Below the pieces are notes generated by a model. That model saw only the letters and a program-made list of their open reading frames with translations. It searched no databases and had not been told where the DNA came from. DNA of 64,000 bases, taken from NCBI GenBank assembly GCA_009691765.1, contig SIAO01000008.1, positions 43,390 through 107,389 of the forward strand, read 5' to 3'. The translations under genes and the position numbers were made by a program. Source of the stretch: Planctomycetota bacterium (GTDB lineage: Bacteria > Planctomycetota > GCA-002687715). The number at the start of each line of letters is the position of its first letter. Position 1 is the stretch's first letter. Below are positions 41,365 through 50,795 of the stretch, in pieces.

Positions 41365-43125
41365 TCAGCGCGCGATGTAGATGGCACCTTCGTCGTTGTT
41401 GACGTTGCCGCCAGGAGCAGAGAGCGGCGCGCCGAACACCATGTCGGCGAAGCCGTCGCCGTTGGTGTCTCCGCATGCAATGCGACGACCGGCGTTGGCG
41501 CCGATGTTCGCATCCGCGGGCACCACCTTCAGCTTTGTCTCAAAGTACGGACCGAAGGCTACCCACGCTTGTCCCGCGTCCACGACGCCCATGGGGTCGG
41601 CGTAAAACTCGCCGGCCACAAGATCCATGAACCCGTCGCGATTGACATCGCCAGCTGCAACATCGCTGCCAAAACCACCGAGCACGCTGGCTTCCGGCGA
41701 GATAAGTTCCATGCTCTGCGTGAAAGTCGGACCCCACACGATGTGAACCGAGCCGCCGTCGAGTGCGCCTTGATCGTCGAACTCAGAGCCGACCGCAAGA
41801 TCTTGGAAGCCGTCGGCATTGAAGTCCGCGCGTACCACGGCATCGCCAAGCACTGCGCCGTTGTCGAACGGCTGTGTGTAGAACGCCGCGGGAACAGTGT
41901 TCGGAGAGAAGTAGACCGCCATGCCACCGGTGTCGTCGTTGGCACCCACATCGTGATAAGGCACACAAGCGGCGACATCGCCGAGACCATCACCATTCAA
42001 GTCACCACCAGCAAGCGCGTATCCAAACTTCGCGCCAAAGGCCGGTAGTGGATTTTCAAGCGTGACCATGTGGTTCAAAGTCGAACAGCAGAACACAAAC
42101 ACCTTGCCAGCCTGCACGACAGCACCAACATTGGCCTTGGGTGCGCCGACCACGAGATCGCCCAAGCCATCTCCATTCCAATCGGTGACGCAGATGGCAT
42201 GGCCAAACCGCGCGCCCGCTTGGGGAGCAGGCCCCACCAACCGAATCGGTGTCGTGAAACTCGGGCCCGGATAGACATAAACCGCACCGGCGTCCACGAG
42301 GCCATTCACGTCCTCTTGGCGTGCGCCGATGAGCAGATCCACCACGCCATCGCCGGTGACATCGCCATAGCGCACGACCTGTCCGAACCATGCGTTGGCT
42401 TGAGGTGTCGGAGGAACGAGCGCGAACGAGAGATTCAAACTCGGACCGATGTAAACGCGCACTTCGCCGCAGTTGGCCACACCTGTCGGGTCTGCTTGTG
42501 GCATGCCAGCAAGCACATCGCCGATGCCGTCGTTGTTGATGTCTCCCACTTCAGTGCCGTAGCCCATGATGGTGCTGGCGGCGTACTCAGTGCCTGTAAG
42601 CATCACCTGCGAAGTGAAGCACTCAACATCGTGGCGCACAGTGCGCGAGACTGCGAACCCGTTGGGCGCACCAGCATCAAAGCACAGCGCGGCCATGCGC
42701 AGCGAAGGCGAACCAAACTGACGCAGATCTGGCAACGCCGCAGAGAACTGCCAGCCGTTGGCACCGACCGTCGTAGGCATAGAGATGATGCCAAGCCCTT
42801 GGCCCGTGCCGTCAAGCAGAATTCCGAGATTCGCACCAAGACCAAGCGCGTCGGTCTCTGTGGGGAACTGCAAAGCCGAAGCGAAATCGCCACGAGGGCG
42901 CAGATCGAACGCAACAAACAGCGGGGCTGCCGCTTGACTGCCCGCAGGTGAGGTGACCGACAGATTCAACACGCCAGCACCGGGGAGGTACTTCGCCGCA
43001 GCGCTCGCCGATGCCCCGGCGAACGACGTGTTGAGCACGAGGTCGCGGTTGTTGCCGGCACCTTGAGCCATCACTGTGGATGTGAATAAAACAAAAAGCG
43101 CTGCCAAAAAACTACTGATCTGCAT
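41365..43125 (-). CDS. Exported seven-repeat FG-GAP (integrin-alpha-like) beta-propeller protein
   Basis: 586 residues from the ATG at 43125, chosen for its GAGGTG ribosome binding site; a GTG nine bases upstream is possible. A signal peptide (SFLAALFVLFTSTVMAQ) and a domain of about 170 residues are followed by seven FG-GAP repeats, each with a calcium-binding loop such as GDINNDGIGDVLAG, GDVTGDGVVDLLIGA, TDWNGDGLGDLVVGAP and GDTNGDGFADMVFGAP. Seven is exactly one closed propeller. The protein ends a few residues after the last repeat. It is probably on the cell surface; the ligand is unknown. A likely promoter lies about 110 bases upstream. Confidence 0.88.
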   Translation of the reverse strand: MQISSFLAALFVLFTSTVMAQGAGNNRDLVLNTSFAGASASAAAKYLPGAGVLNLSVTSPAGSQAAAPLFVAFDLRPRGDFASALQFPTETDALGLGANLGILLDGTGQGLGIISMPTTVGANGWQFSAALPDLRQFGSPSLRMAALCFDAGAPNGFAVSRTVRHDVECFTSQVMLTGTEYAASTIMGYGTEVGDINNDGIGDVLAGMPQADPTGVANCGEVRVYIGPSLNLSFALVPPTPQANAWFGQVVRYGDVTGDGVVDLLIGARQEDVNGLVDAGAVYVYPGPSFTTPIRLVGPAPQAGARFGHAICVTDWNGDGLGDLVVGAPKANVGAVVQAGKVFVFCCSTLNHMVTLENPLPAFGAKFGYALAGGDLNGDGLGDVAACVPYHDVGANDDTGGMAVYFSPNTVPAAFYTQPFDNGAVLGDAVVRADFNADGFQDLAVGSEFDDQGALDGGSVHIVWGPTFTQSMELISPEASVLGGFGSDVAAGDVNRDGFMDLVAGEFYADPMGVVDAGQAWVAFGPYFETKLKVVPADANIGANAGRRIACGDTNGDGFADMVFGAPLSAPGGNVNNDEGAIYIAR

Positions 43126-43238
43126 GTGCGTCACCTCAAACCGTGCGGACGCTTCCGGGCCAATGGAAGCTGTTGGTCTTGCGACCAGCGCAACAAGTTC
43201 TCATAGAGAAACTGCCGCCCCGTCAAGGTTTTCAACAG

Positions 43239-43276
43239 GATTCTTACAACTTGCACGGGCAGTTGTCAAAAGAATC
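43239..43276 (-). promoter_or_regulatory. Predicted sigma-70 promoter inside an imperfect inverted repeat
   Basis: On the minus strand a perfect -35 TTGACA (43269-43264) is followed by a 17-base spacer and TAAGAA (43246-43241), a fair -10. The same bases form an imperfect inverted repeat, GATTCTT plus ACAACT on one side and their complements on the other with a 3-base bulge. It faces the FG-GAP gene. The overlap suggests an operator over the promoter, but the hairpin could act in the RNA. Confidence 0.5.
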
Positions 43277-43396
43277 TTGAGAGTGCAGAAGCGCTCGCCG
43301 CAAACCATGCACTAATAATGACTTGCGCCGACCGCCTCCGCGGTGGCCGACGTGGAATCTTTGGGGACAAAGATCATCGGCCTGCGGAATGCTGTT

Positions 43397-44251
43397 TCAG
43401 AGGTCGCCGACAGAGCCCACAGTAGCGGCCCCAGGCGCGATCGTCTCTTCCTCTTGCGCACCGAACTGCAGGGACGACATGTCGGTGCCGAGGTGCGTTG
43501 CCGGGAAGGTCGCGGCTGCTTCAAGGAACATGCGTTCGAGGCGCACGGAGTCGTAACGCGGATTGAGATGCGTGAGCACCAGTGCACTCACTTTGGCGGA
43601 GGCCGCCACACGCGCGGCGCCCTCCGCGGAGCAATGCGCCAGAGTTTCAGGACCACCAGCGACCGCATCTTCGCGATCCAGCCATGCGTCATGCACGAGC
43701 AACGCTGACCCAGCCGCCAACGCCACGCTCTCGGGGCGCTCCACCGTGTCGGTGATATATGTGACGTCGCGCACGCGCATGCCAGCGGACGGATGTGTGT
43801 GCGGCTGCGCAATGACATCAACACGCTCTCCATCTACGCTGTTCTTGCCGGGCTTCAGATCCACGATGGAAAAACCACCCGCGAAACGCTCGCCCCAGTG
43901 TGGCAATGGTTCAGACAAAAGCGGGGCACTTCCAAAGCGCGTCAACACAGCAGCCGCACTCTCGCCGCAGATGTCACGCCCCGGGCCCGCGACGGTCACA
44001 GACATGTGCGACAAGAACAGCGGCAGCGCTTGCAAACCTTCGATGTGATCGTGATGCCAATGGCTGAGCAAAACAATGGCGCGACGATGACGTTGCAAGA
44101 TTGCGCGGAACATCGGGTCATGAAGGCGTGAAATGCCCGTCCCGCAATCCAAAAAAATGAGACTGCGGCGCGTTTCAACGAGATGGCAGCAGGTTTGGCG
44201 CGCGAGCGTAGGAACCCAACCGCCGGATCCGAGCACATGAAAGCGTGGCAT
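43397..44251 (-). CDS. Metallo-beta-lactamase fold hydrolase (RNase Z-like group)
   Basis: 284 residues from the ATG at 44251, placed 8 bases after a GAGGAG site; a GTG three codons earlier lies too close to it. The fold begins FHVLGSGGWVPT, and the metal-binding motif is SHWHHDHIEGL. Later DVTYITDTVERPES, LLVHDAWLDRED and VLTHLNPRYDSV supply the remaining ligands. The order of blocks resembles RNase Z/phosphodiesterase-like members, without the tRNA-binding exosite that I can recognise. The substrate cannot be assigned. Confidence 0.83.
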   Translation of the reverse strand: MPRFHVLGSGGWVPTLARQTCCHLVETRRSLIFLDCGTGISRLHDPMFRAILQRHRRAIVLLSHWHHDHIEGLQALPLFLSHMSVTVAGPGRDICGESAAAVLTRFGSAPLLSEPLPHWGERFAGGFSIVDLKPGKNSVDGERVDVIAQPHTHPSAGMRVRDVTYITDTVERPESVALAAGSALLVHDAWLDREDAVAGGPETLAHCSAEGAARVAASAKVSALVLTHLNPRYDSVRLERMFLEAAATFPATHLGTDMSSLQFGAQEEETIAPGAATVGSVGDL

Positions 44252-44367
44252 GAGAAGCACTCCTCGGCGGGCGACCTTGGCGCCGCAGGTCCGTTGCGAA
44301 CGCAGCCTGCTCGTAGATCACAACCGCGCCCGATGCTAACCCAGTGTCCCGAAAGCACCGTTGCCTC

Positions 44368-45435
44368 ATGAATTCACGCACCGCAAAGACCGATGAAATC
44401 CTCGCCGTCCTGAAAACCATTCGGCTCTCCGCCAAAGACCAAGACCTCGTAAGCGCCGGAAAGATCCGCGGCCTCACTCACTGTGATGGCGCCGTGAAAG
44501 CCGAACTCTTGCTGGATGGCGTCGCACCCGCAGAACAAGAGCGCGCCCTCGAAGCAACACGCAAGGCGCTGAAGGCCATCGCGTGGGTGACGGCTGCAAA
44601 TGTGAGCGTCGCGGAGAGCGCGCCCGCCACGACGCCCGCCACTGGGAACCCCGTAGGTGTGCGCAACATCATCGCCGTTGCTTCAGGCAAAGGCGGCGTG
44701 GGGAAATCCACCATCGCTGTGAACTTGGCCGCAGGCCTCGCCGCCATGGGTGCACGCACCGGTTTGTTGGACGCAGACATCTATGGGCCGTCGATTCCCT
44801 TGATGCTCGGCGTACGTGACGCGAAGCCGCAGCCGGTCGAAGGCCCAGGCGGCAAGCAGCTCTTCGGACCCGTGAGCGCGCATGGCGTGAAATTGATGTC
44901 GATGGGGTTCCTTGTCGAAGAAGACAAGCCTGTGATTTGGCGCGGGCCCATGTTGCATGGCGCGCTGCGTCAGTTCTTCAGCGATGTTGCTTGGGGCGAA
45001 CTGGACTACCTCATCGTGGACCTTCCGCCTGGCACCGGCGATGTGGCCTTGACCATGGTGCAAACCGTGCAGCTTGCCGGCGTGGTCATCGTCAGCACTC
45101 CACAACAAGTGGCCATGCTGGATGCACGCAAAGCCCTGAACATGTTCAGCGAAACGGGCGTATCCATCCTTGGCATCACCGAAAACATGTCAGGAGCAAT
45201 CTTCGGGTGCGGCGGAGCGTTGCGCTGGGCTGAAGAACAGGGCGTCACTCCCCTCGGCAGCATCCCGTTGGATGCGCGCATGTGTGCCAGCGGTGACGAC
45301 GGCATCCCTGCTGTGCTCTCGCGCGATGAAGCCATCAGTGGCCCGCTGAAGCGCTTCGTGCGCGAAGTCGTGAGCGCCGTGGATCGACGCAACGCCGAGG
45401 CTCCGGCGCGCAAACCCCTCAGCATCAAACGTTGA
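44368..45435 (+). CDS. Mrp/NBP35-family iron-sulfur carrier ATPase
   Basis: 355 residues from the ATG at 44368. A DUF59-like N-terminal domain (TDEILAVLKTIRLSAKDQDL) precedes the deviant Walker A site GKGGVGKSTIAVNLAAGLA, then DADIYGPSIPLMLG, DYLIVDLPPGTGDVALTM and ITENMSGAIFGCGGALRWAE. The family carries Fe-S clusters to target enzymes in the cytoplasm. The usual CxxC near the end is replaced by FGCGGA with one cysteine, as in some bacterial homologs. It diverges from the metallo-hydrolase gene. Confidence 0.92.
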   Translation: MNSRTAKTDEILAVLKTIRLSAKDQDLVSAGKIRGLTHCDGAVKAELLLDGVAPAEQERALEATRKALKAIAWVTAANVSVAESAPATTPATGNPVGVRNIIAVASGKGGVGKSTIAVNLAAGLAAMGARTGLLDADIYGPSIPLMLGVRDAKPQPVEGPGGKQLFGPVSAHGVKLMSMGFLVEEDKPVIWRGPMLHGALRQFFSDVAWGELDYLIVDLPPGTGDVALTMVQTVQLAGVVIVSTPQQVAMLDARKALNMFSETGVSILGITENMSGAIFGCGGALRWAEEQGVTPLGSIPLDARMCASGDDGIPAVLSRDEAISGPLKRFVREVVSAVDRRNAEAPARKPLSIKR

Positions 45436-45456
45436 TGCGCGCTACCATGCTGTGAC

Positions 45457-45774
45457 ATGGCCAAGCGCCCCGAAATGGAGTGCCCGCACTGCGGCGGCAT
45501 GTTCCGCGCCGGGCGCAATTCGTGCCCGCACTGTGGGGCAGACCACGAAACAGGCTGGCTGCCAGCAGAAGATCAGGAAGCCGCGTCGCTCGATTTGCAG
45601 GAGACATCACTCTCTGACAGCGAGTACGAGAGTTTCTTGCGCAAGTCGGACATGCAGCCCCGCGCGCGCCCGCGATCTCATACCCGTCGGTTACTCGCCG
45701 AACACAGCCCCTTGGCGGCCCTCTTGCTCTTAGCGTTGCTGCTCGCGCTGGCGTTGTGGCGCGCGTTCAGTTGA
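45457..45774 (+). CDS. Small zinc-ribbon protein with C-terminal membrane anchor
   Basis: 105 residues. Two CPHCG knuckles near the N-terminus (MECPHCGGMF and NSCPHCGADH) form a zinc ribbon. An acidic linker follows, and the last 22 residues are a single hydrophobic helix (LAALLLLALLLALALWRAF), so the protein is tail-anchored with the zinc ribbon in the cytoplasm. It starts 21 bases after the Mrp-type ATPase. Its end overlaps the convergent sigma factor gene by eight bases. No function is known. Confidence 0.75.
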   Translation: MAKRPEMECPHCGGMFRAGRNSCPHCGADHETGWLPAEDQEAASLDLQETSLSDSEYESFLRKSDMQPRARPRSHTRRLLAEHSPLAALLLLALLLALALWRAFS

Positions 45775-46402
45775 ACCAAGACATCTCACGCAGGAGTTCA
45801 TGCAGGCGCTCTTGCGCTCGGTGATAAAGCACATTCACCGCATTCGCGCTCGTGCCAAGGATCTCAGCCGTCTCACGCGCCGTACGTTCTTCAATCTGAC
45901 GTAGCTGAATCACCTGACGGAAGTGAACTGGCAAACGGACCACTGCCCGCTCCAGCATCTGATAACCCTCACGCTTCATGACAATTTGTGAAGGCGACGC
46001 ACCGTACCCCGCAACCATGTCGCCGATGGCGGGACCGTTCTCGGTCGAGTCCGATGGCTTTTGATCCAGTGAAAGCACGCCAGCAGACGGCCGCTTGGCT
46101 GTTTTGAAGTAGTACTTGTCGAAGTCCTTGATCTTCCAAGAGGTGACTGTGATGACCCACTTGTAGAACGATTCCGGATCGCTGTATTCGAACTTGTGGA
46201 AGTTGCGATACACCTCGAAGTAGATCTCCTGCACGATGTCGTCGACTTCCACCTGAGCCTTCAACTTGTCCAACATGCGCAGTTTCACCAACAGCTTGAT
46301 GCGCGGGGCATAACGCATGAAAAGCAAATTGAACGCATCTTGATCCCCGCCATGAATGCGCCGAACGAGCTGCTGCGTGTTGTTGAGGTCTTGGTTAGTC
46401 AT
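45767..46402 (-). CDS. Sigma-70 family (planctomycete ECF-type) RNA polymerase sigma factor
   Basis: 211 residues. Region 2 has QVEVDDIVQEIYFEVYRNFH and FYKWVITVTSWKIKDFDKYY; region 4 has LERAVVRLPVHFRQVIQLRQ and the helix-turn-helix TARETAEILGTSANAVNVLY. This matches the sigma factors greatly expanded in planctomycetes. No anti-sigma gene is adjacent, so control may be by another mechanism. It precedes the DsbD gene divergently or independently: the DsbD stop lies 47 bases upstream of its start on the same strand. Confidence 0.92.
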   Translation of the reverse strand: MTNQDLNNTQQLVRRIHGGDQDAFNLLFMRYAPRIKLLVKLRMLDKLKAQVEVDDIVQEIYFEVYRNFHKFEYSDPESFYKWVITVTSWKIKDFDKYYFKTAKRPSAGVLSLDQKPSDSTENGPAIGDMVAGYGASPSQIVMKREGYQMLERAVVRLPVHFRQVIQLRQIEERTARETAEILGTSANAVNVLYHRAQERLHELLREMSWFN

Positions 46403-46449
46403 CAGAATCGCGCCCCGCGCAGTATAGGCGTATCTGTGTCAAAGACGCA

Positions 46450-48372
46450 TCAGTTCTTCGCCGCGGCGAAAGCCGCCAAGGCCTTTTCCAACTCCACAAC
46501 AAAAGTCGCTGGGTCGGTTACGAACGCCAGTTTGAATCCGAATTTGGCCAAGACACTGCCGTTCCGTGAGTTCACGATGACGTAGGCCGGCAACTGACGG
46601 TTGCCCACCAATTTCTGCTGAAGCTCGGCCGTGCGCGCCTTCAATGCGTCGTTGCGCTCGTCGGCATACAAAGCCAGTTCGACAAAACCTGTAAACGCCG
46701 CGCGGACCCGCGCGTCTTTGAACGTGGATTCCTCCACGCTCCTACAGTTGGCTCATCCGTAGCCCGTGAAGTCGATGAACAGCGGCACGTCGCGCTCCTT
46801 GGCTCGGGCCAGCGCACCGTCATAGTCGTTCTTGAAGTGTCCTGCGCTTGCTGCAATCTGCTGCGTCCCGCCATGCCCCAAGTGTGCTGGCCCTTCCACC
46901 TGCGCTGTCTCTGGCGGCAAGTAGGTGGCGATATTCCAGTCGATGGGCCCACCCAAGAGACCGCGGAACAAGTAGACGCCGAGGATCAGCAGAATCATGG
47001 AGAACAACATCCCAAGAACTGAAGTGCGTTCGCGCGGAGCGTCATGCGGCAAACGAAACACACCCAGCAAGTAGAACGCCATGAGGAACGTGCAGGCCAC
47101 CCATGCGCACAGCACAAAGGTGCGGGTGAACACACCCCAGCCAAGCACTGCGTCTCCGGCGCCAAGGAACTTGAACGCGGCCATCACTTCGACAAAGCCC
47201 ATGCACACTTTCACTTCATTCAACCAACCGCCGGACTTGGGCAACGCTTTCAATTTCGCGGGGAACACCGACAGAAAGAAGAACGGGACCGCGAGGACGC
47301 CCGAGAACACCACCATGCCGAGCAGCGGGCGCATCCACTCGCCGCTCGTGGAGGCCGTGGCGAGGATCGTGGCCACGAAAGGTGCGGTGCATGTGAATGT
47401 CGTCACTGCAAACAACATCCCGAGCAACCACACACCAAACATGCCGCCGCGGCCTTGCGCACTGCCTGCGAGGTTCGTGAACGCGGCGGGCAATTGCAAC
47501 TCGAACATGCCGAACAGTGAGAGCGCAAAGAAGATGAACAACGCCCCAATGCCGAGTTGCGTGGCCCAGTGCAGAGCGAAATCGCTGGCGCCACTTTCTC
47601 CGAGCGCCAAAGTGAACAACGCACCAAGCGCAGTGAAAGACACCACGATGCCGAGGGCGTACACGCTGCCGAGTGCCACCGCCGAGCCTTGCCGCTTCTC
47701 GGCCTGCTTGGTGAACACGGAGATCGTGATGGGAATCATCGGGAAGACACAAGGCGTGAGCAGTGCGACCAGTGCCGCGAGCGCCGCTTGCAGCAAGAAC
47801 TCCCAGAGCGGCGTTGCTGGGGAGGTGTCCTGCGGCGTCTCAGAGCTGCCGCCACTCGTCTTTATCACAGGCGCATTAGACGCGGCGTTGCCTGGCTCCA
47901 CCAACACCTTGCCTTCAAGGAGCAAGTCCGCGGGTGGCAAACAGAACTCCTCCGTGCAGGCCACGAAGCTCATGACCAGCGCGATGCTGCGCTCCCCTGC
48001 GGCAGTCATGCGCACAGGCACGCTGAACTCGATCTCCGTCTCGAAATAGTCGTAAGTGTTGTGCGGGTCGACGTGGTGCTGCGGCGCACGCGCAGCTTTT
48101 GCAGGCCCGGCTATTTCAAAACCCGTGGCGCCGGGCGCGAGCGCGAATGTCGTGGGGGTTTCGAAACCAACCGCCTTCAGCCCATAGACGTGATAAAGCT
48201 TGTCGATCGTCACCGTCACCAGTGCTTGGATGCTCTCACCGAGCGCCGCCTTGGCCGGGAGTTTGAACGCCTTCAGGCTGACAGGCTGAGCCTCCTCTCC
48301 GAACTGCGCGGACAGTGTGGTGCCAAACGCACACAAGAGTAGGCAGCAAAGCGATGCGGTCAGTTTTTGCAT
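46450..48372 (-). CDS. dsbD: Thiol:disulfide interchange protein DsbD with selenocysteine (UxxC) in the thioredoxin domain
   Basis: 640 residues if the in-frame TGA at 46755-46753 is read as selenocysteine. A signal peptide is followed by the periplasmic alpha domain with its redox pair C139/C144 (VACTEEFCLPP). The membrane domain has the transfer cysteines C208 (LLTPCVFPMIPITISVF) and C328 (VTTFTCTAPF). The C-terminal thioredoxin domain reads FIDFTGYG, then TGA as codon 540, then ANCRSVEESTF; homologs have GCxNCR here, so UGA replaces the first active-site cysteine and C543 is intact. The same frame continues with 94 matching residues (LPAYVIVNSRNGSVLAKFGF) to the stop at 46450. DsbD carries electrons from cytoplasmic thioredoxin to periplasmic proteins, including those needed for cytochrome c maturation. 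Confidence 0.87.
46721..46740 (-). promoter_or_regulatory. SECIS-like hairpin downstream of the in-frame UGA of dsbD
   Basis: Within the coding region, 12 bases after the UGA, the mRNA can form an 8-pair stem (AGCGUGGA and its complement, one G-U pair) closed by a GGAA loop. The loop lies 21-24 bases from the UGA. Bacterial SECIS elements bound by SelB sit at this distance with a loop G, so position and shape fit. Function is inferred. Confidence 0.6.
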
Positions 48373-48597
48373 GCGAAGATCATTCCGATGCGAAGTCTAT
48401 ACAACGGTGGCGCTGCTCTCGGGCTCCAGCACAATGCGTGCTGCGGGAAAAGTGTGCACGCAAGCTGGCGTTTCTGAAGCACTTGCCCGTATGAATAAGC
48501 GGTGAGTGGCACCCTTCTCAGCACGAACGAAAATACAGGGGTACTCTGCTTTGCAACTGAGTTTCTTCGGAAAACCGCGCGACGCTTGGAGTGAAAC

Positions 48598-48933
48598 ATG
48601 GAACTGCTCGCACATTACGAAGTGATCCTGCACCAAGGGATTGAGGAACTCGGGCCAGTAAAGCGGCCCGCCAGCGCCGAAAAAGCCCTCGAGGCGGACG
48701 CCATGGCAGCTCCTGAACTCGGCGACATCCTCTATCGCTTGTGCATCGAACACGGCACCGCCTACACGCCCTTCCGTGAAACCGTCATCAAGATCATCTC
48801 CGACCCAGCACCGGTGGCGAAGGCGTCGAAGAATGCTGGAACCCGTGTGCGACCGTTCGCTGACAGCATGCACGCCGATCACGCGCTCATCATCCTCGCT
48901 TTGGAAATGATGCCGCCCGACATGCCCTTCTGA
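48598..48933 (+). CDS. Small protein of unknown function
   Basis: 111 residues, with a good GGAG ribosome binding site eight bases before the ATG. It is soluble and helical (ELLAHYEVILHQGIEELGPV, FRETVIKIISDPAPVAKASK, HADHALIILALEMMPPDMPF) with no motif I recognise. It converges on the ParA gene, one base apart. The 225 bases upstream (48373-48597), between it and dsbD, show no other gene. Confidence 0.7.
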   Translation: MELLAHYEVILHQGIEELGPVKRPASAEKALEADAMAAPELGDILYRLCIEHGTAYTPFRETVIKIISDPAPVAKASKNAGTRVRPFADSMHADHALIILALEMMPPDMPF

Positions 48934-48934
48934 A

Positions 48935-49960
48935 TCAGGCTTCGGGTGCGCTTTCGTTCGCAGGGCGCGCTGCTCGGCGCGCCGCACTGCGAGCAACTGT
49001 GGGAGCTTTGCGTGGCGATGCCGCGACAAGAGGGACCGGCACTTCAGGTGCGCTCGCGGCCTCTTCGACCGGTTTTGCTGCGCGCACTGCTTTCGCCATT
49101 GCCCTCGCGACTGCGTTGTGCTCGGCCTTTTGCTCTTGGGCAAGCTGGTCACGCGCAACAACACCTTGCTCACCCGTAGCAATCCCATACACGCGCCGGA
49201 TGTACTCGAGCGCAAGATCCATGTAGTCCGCAGCGCCGTTGCTGTCCGCTGCGTAACGAAACACCGACTTGCCGTGGCTGGTGGCTTCCGACAACTTCAC
49301 GTTGGGGCGGATCATGCTCTCGAAGAAGCTCTCGCCCGCCCACTTGCGCACCTCAGCGATGACATCGTGCGTGAAGCGCGCACGGCGATCGACTTTGCAC
49401 GCCACGATGCCGCCAAGCACCAACTTCGGGTTCAGGCGTCTCTGCACCAAAGCGATGACTTCCATCAGGCGCGCATAGCCCTGCAATCCAAAGAACTCAG
49501 CTTGAAGCGGAAGCAGCACGCGCTCCGCAGCGCCGAGGGCATTCAGTGAAAGCAAGCCGAGGGACGGCGGGCAGTCGATGAGCACATCGTCGAACGAGTG
49601 CTTGCCGGATTTGTGCAGTGCTTCGAGTGCGTCGCGCAGCCGTGTCTCACGCCCCATGACCGAGACCAGTTCGATCTCGGCACCCGCAAGATCGCGTGTG
49701 GATGGCACTACCCAGACATTGTGTTCCTGCGTGGCCACGATGGCCTTTTCGAGCGATGCTTCATCCACGAGCACGTCGTAGATGCTTGTGCGCGGCGCGT
49801 CGTGGTCGAAGATGCCCAGATGCGCGCTGAGATTCGCCTGAGGGTCGAGGTCCAGCAGCAAAACTTTTCGGCCACACAGGCCGAGGGCTGCTCCGAGGTT
49901 GGCCACTGTCGTGGTCTTCCCCACTCCGCCTTTTTGGTTGATCACCGCCGTCGTCGTCAT
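48935..49960 (-). CDS. parA: ParA/Soj-family chromosome partitioning ATPase
   Basis: 341 residues from the ATG at 49960, which starts the fold directly (MTTTAVINQKGGVGKTTTVANL, deviant Walker A). Further motifs are VLLLDLDPQANLSAHLG, DDVLIDCPPSLGLLSLNAL and a C-terminal half ending in SEATSHGKSVFRYAADSNGA. The last 90 residues are an Ala/Pro/Val-rich, charged tail not found in short ParA proteins. It drives segregation of the chromosome origin with ParB. No parB gene is adjacent in this window, so the partner lies elsewhere. The frame is open for 22 more codons upstream. Confidence 0.88.
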   Translation of the reverse strand: MTTTAVINQKGGVGKTTTVANLGAALGLCGRKVLLLDLDPQANLSAHLGIFDHDAPRTSIYDVLVDEASLEKAIVATQEHNVWVVPSTRDLAGAEIELVSVMGRETRLRDALEALHKSGKHSFDDVLIDCPPSLGLLSLNALGAAERVLLPLQAEFFGLQGYARLMEVIALVQRRLNPKLVLGGIVACKVDRRARFTHDVIAEVRKWAGESFFESMIRPNVKLSEATSHGKSVFRYAADSNGAADYMDLALEYIRRVYGIATGEQGVVARDQLAQEQKAEHNAVARAMAKAVRAAKPVEEAASAPEVPVPLVAASPRKAPTVARSAARRAARPANESAPEA

Positions 49961-50087
49961 CGCGCTCTTGTCGGCGGCTGACACCACGCAAACTGCATGG
50001 CGCACAAAGATCCCGCCCGGTCGCATGGTAGGTCGCTGGTCCGGGGGGTGTCAACCGTCTATCCTTGGCCGGGAGAAGCGTTGCGCC

Positions 50088-50795
50088 GTGAAGAAGGCCA
50101 TTATTTTGCTGTCCGGCGGTTTGGATTCCACCGTGGCTGCGTGGATGCTGCGCCCCGAAATCGAACCAGTGTTGGCGCTCACCGTGGACTACGGCCAAAA
50201 GGCAGCGCGCCGCGAACTAGCCGCGTCCTATCAGCTCGCACTTCGCCTCGGTGTGCCCCATCGCACGGTGTTCATCCCCTTCTTGCGCGAAGCCTCGCGC
50301 GGCGCGCTGACCGATCCGAAAGCTGCAATCCCACGCCCAAGTCTCGCTGACTTAGACGATACGCAAGGCGCCGCCGCCCGCTGCGCCGCGGAAGTGTGGG
50401 TGCCCAACCGCAACGGCGCGCTGATTGCCATGGCGGCAACATGGGCCGAATCCAACGACATCGAGCATGTGGTTTGTGGCTTCAATCGCGAAGAAGCGGC
50501 CACTTTCCCCGACAACTCCCAAGAGTTCATCGATGCCACCAACGCCGCCTTGGCGCTGTCCACCCGCAACCACGTCAGCGTGATCGCGCCGACCATCGCC
50601 ATGGATAAAAGCGCAATCGTTGCCGCCGGGCGCGCTCGCGGCGCACCCATCGAACTCTGCTGGTCCTGCTACCTCGCTGGCGACAAGCCCTGCGGGACCT
50701 GCGAATCGTGCCTGCGTTTTCAACGAGCGCTTGCCGCCAACCAAACTCGCTGCGAAAATGCAGCGCCCGAAAACACCACGGGGGGAAAACCATGA
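50088..50795 (+). CDS. queC: 7-cyano-7-deazaguanine synthase QueC
   Basis: 235 residues from a GTG at 50088 preceded by GGGAG; no ATG lies in the right place. The ATP pyrophosphatase loop is ILLSGGLDSTVAAWML at the N-terminus. Other blocks are LTVDYGQKAARRELAAS, VWVPNRNGALIAMAA, GFNREEAATFPDNSQEFIDA and the zinc site CWSCYLAGDKPCGTCESC, all four cysteines present. It converts 7-carboxy-7-deazaguanine to preQ0 in queuosine synthesis (tRNA modification). The stop overlaps the next start as ATGA. Confidence 0.95.
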   Translation: MKKAIILLSGGLDSTVAAWMLRPEIEPVLALTVDYGQKAARRELAASYQLALRLGVPHRTVFIPFLREASRGALTDPKAAIPRPSLADLDDTQGAAARCAAEVWVPNRNGALIAMAATWAESNDIEHVVCGFNREEAATFPDNSQEFIDATNAALALSTRNHVSVIAPTIAMDKSAIVAAGRARGAPIELCWSCYLAGDKPCGTCESCLRFQRALAANQTRCENAAPENTTGGKP

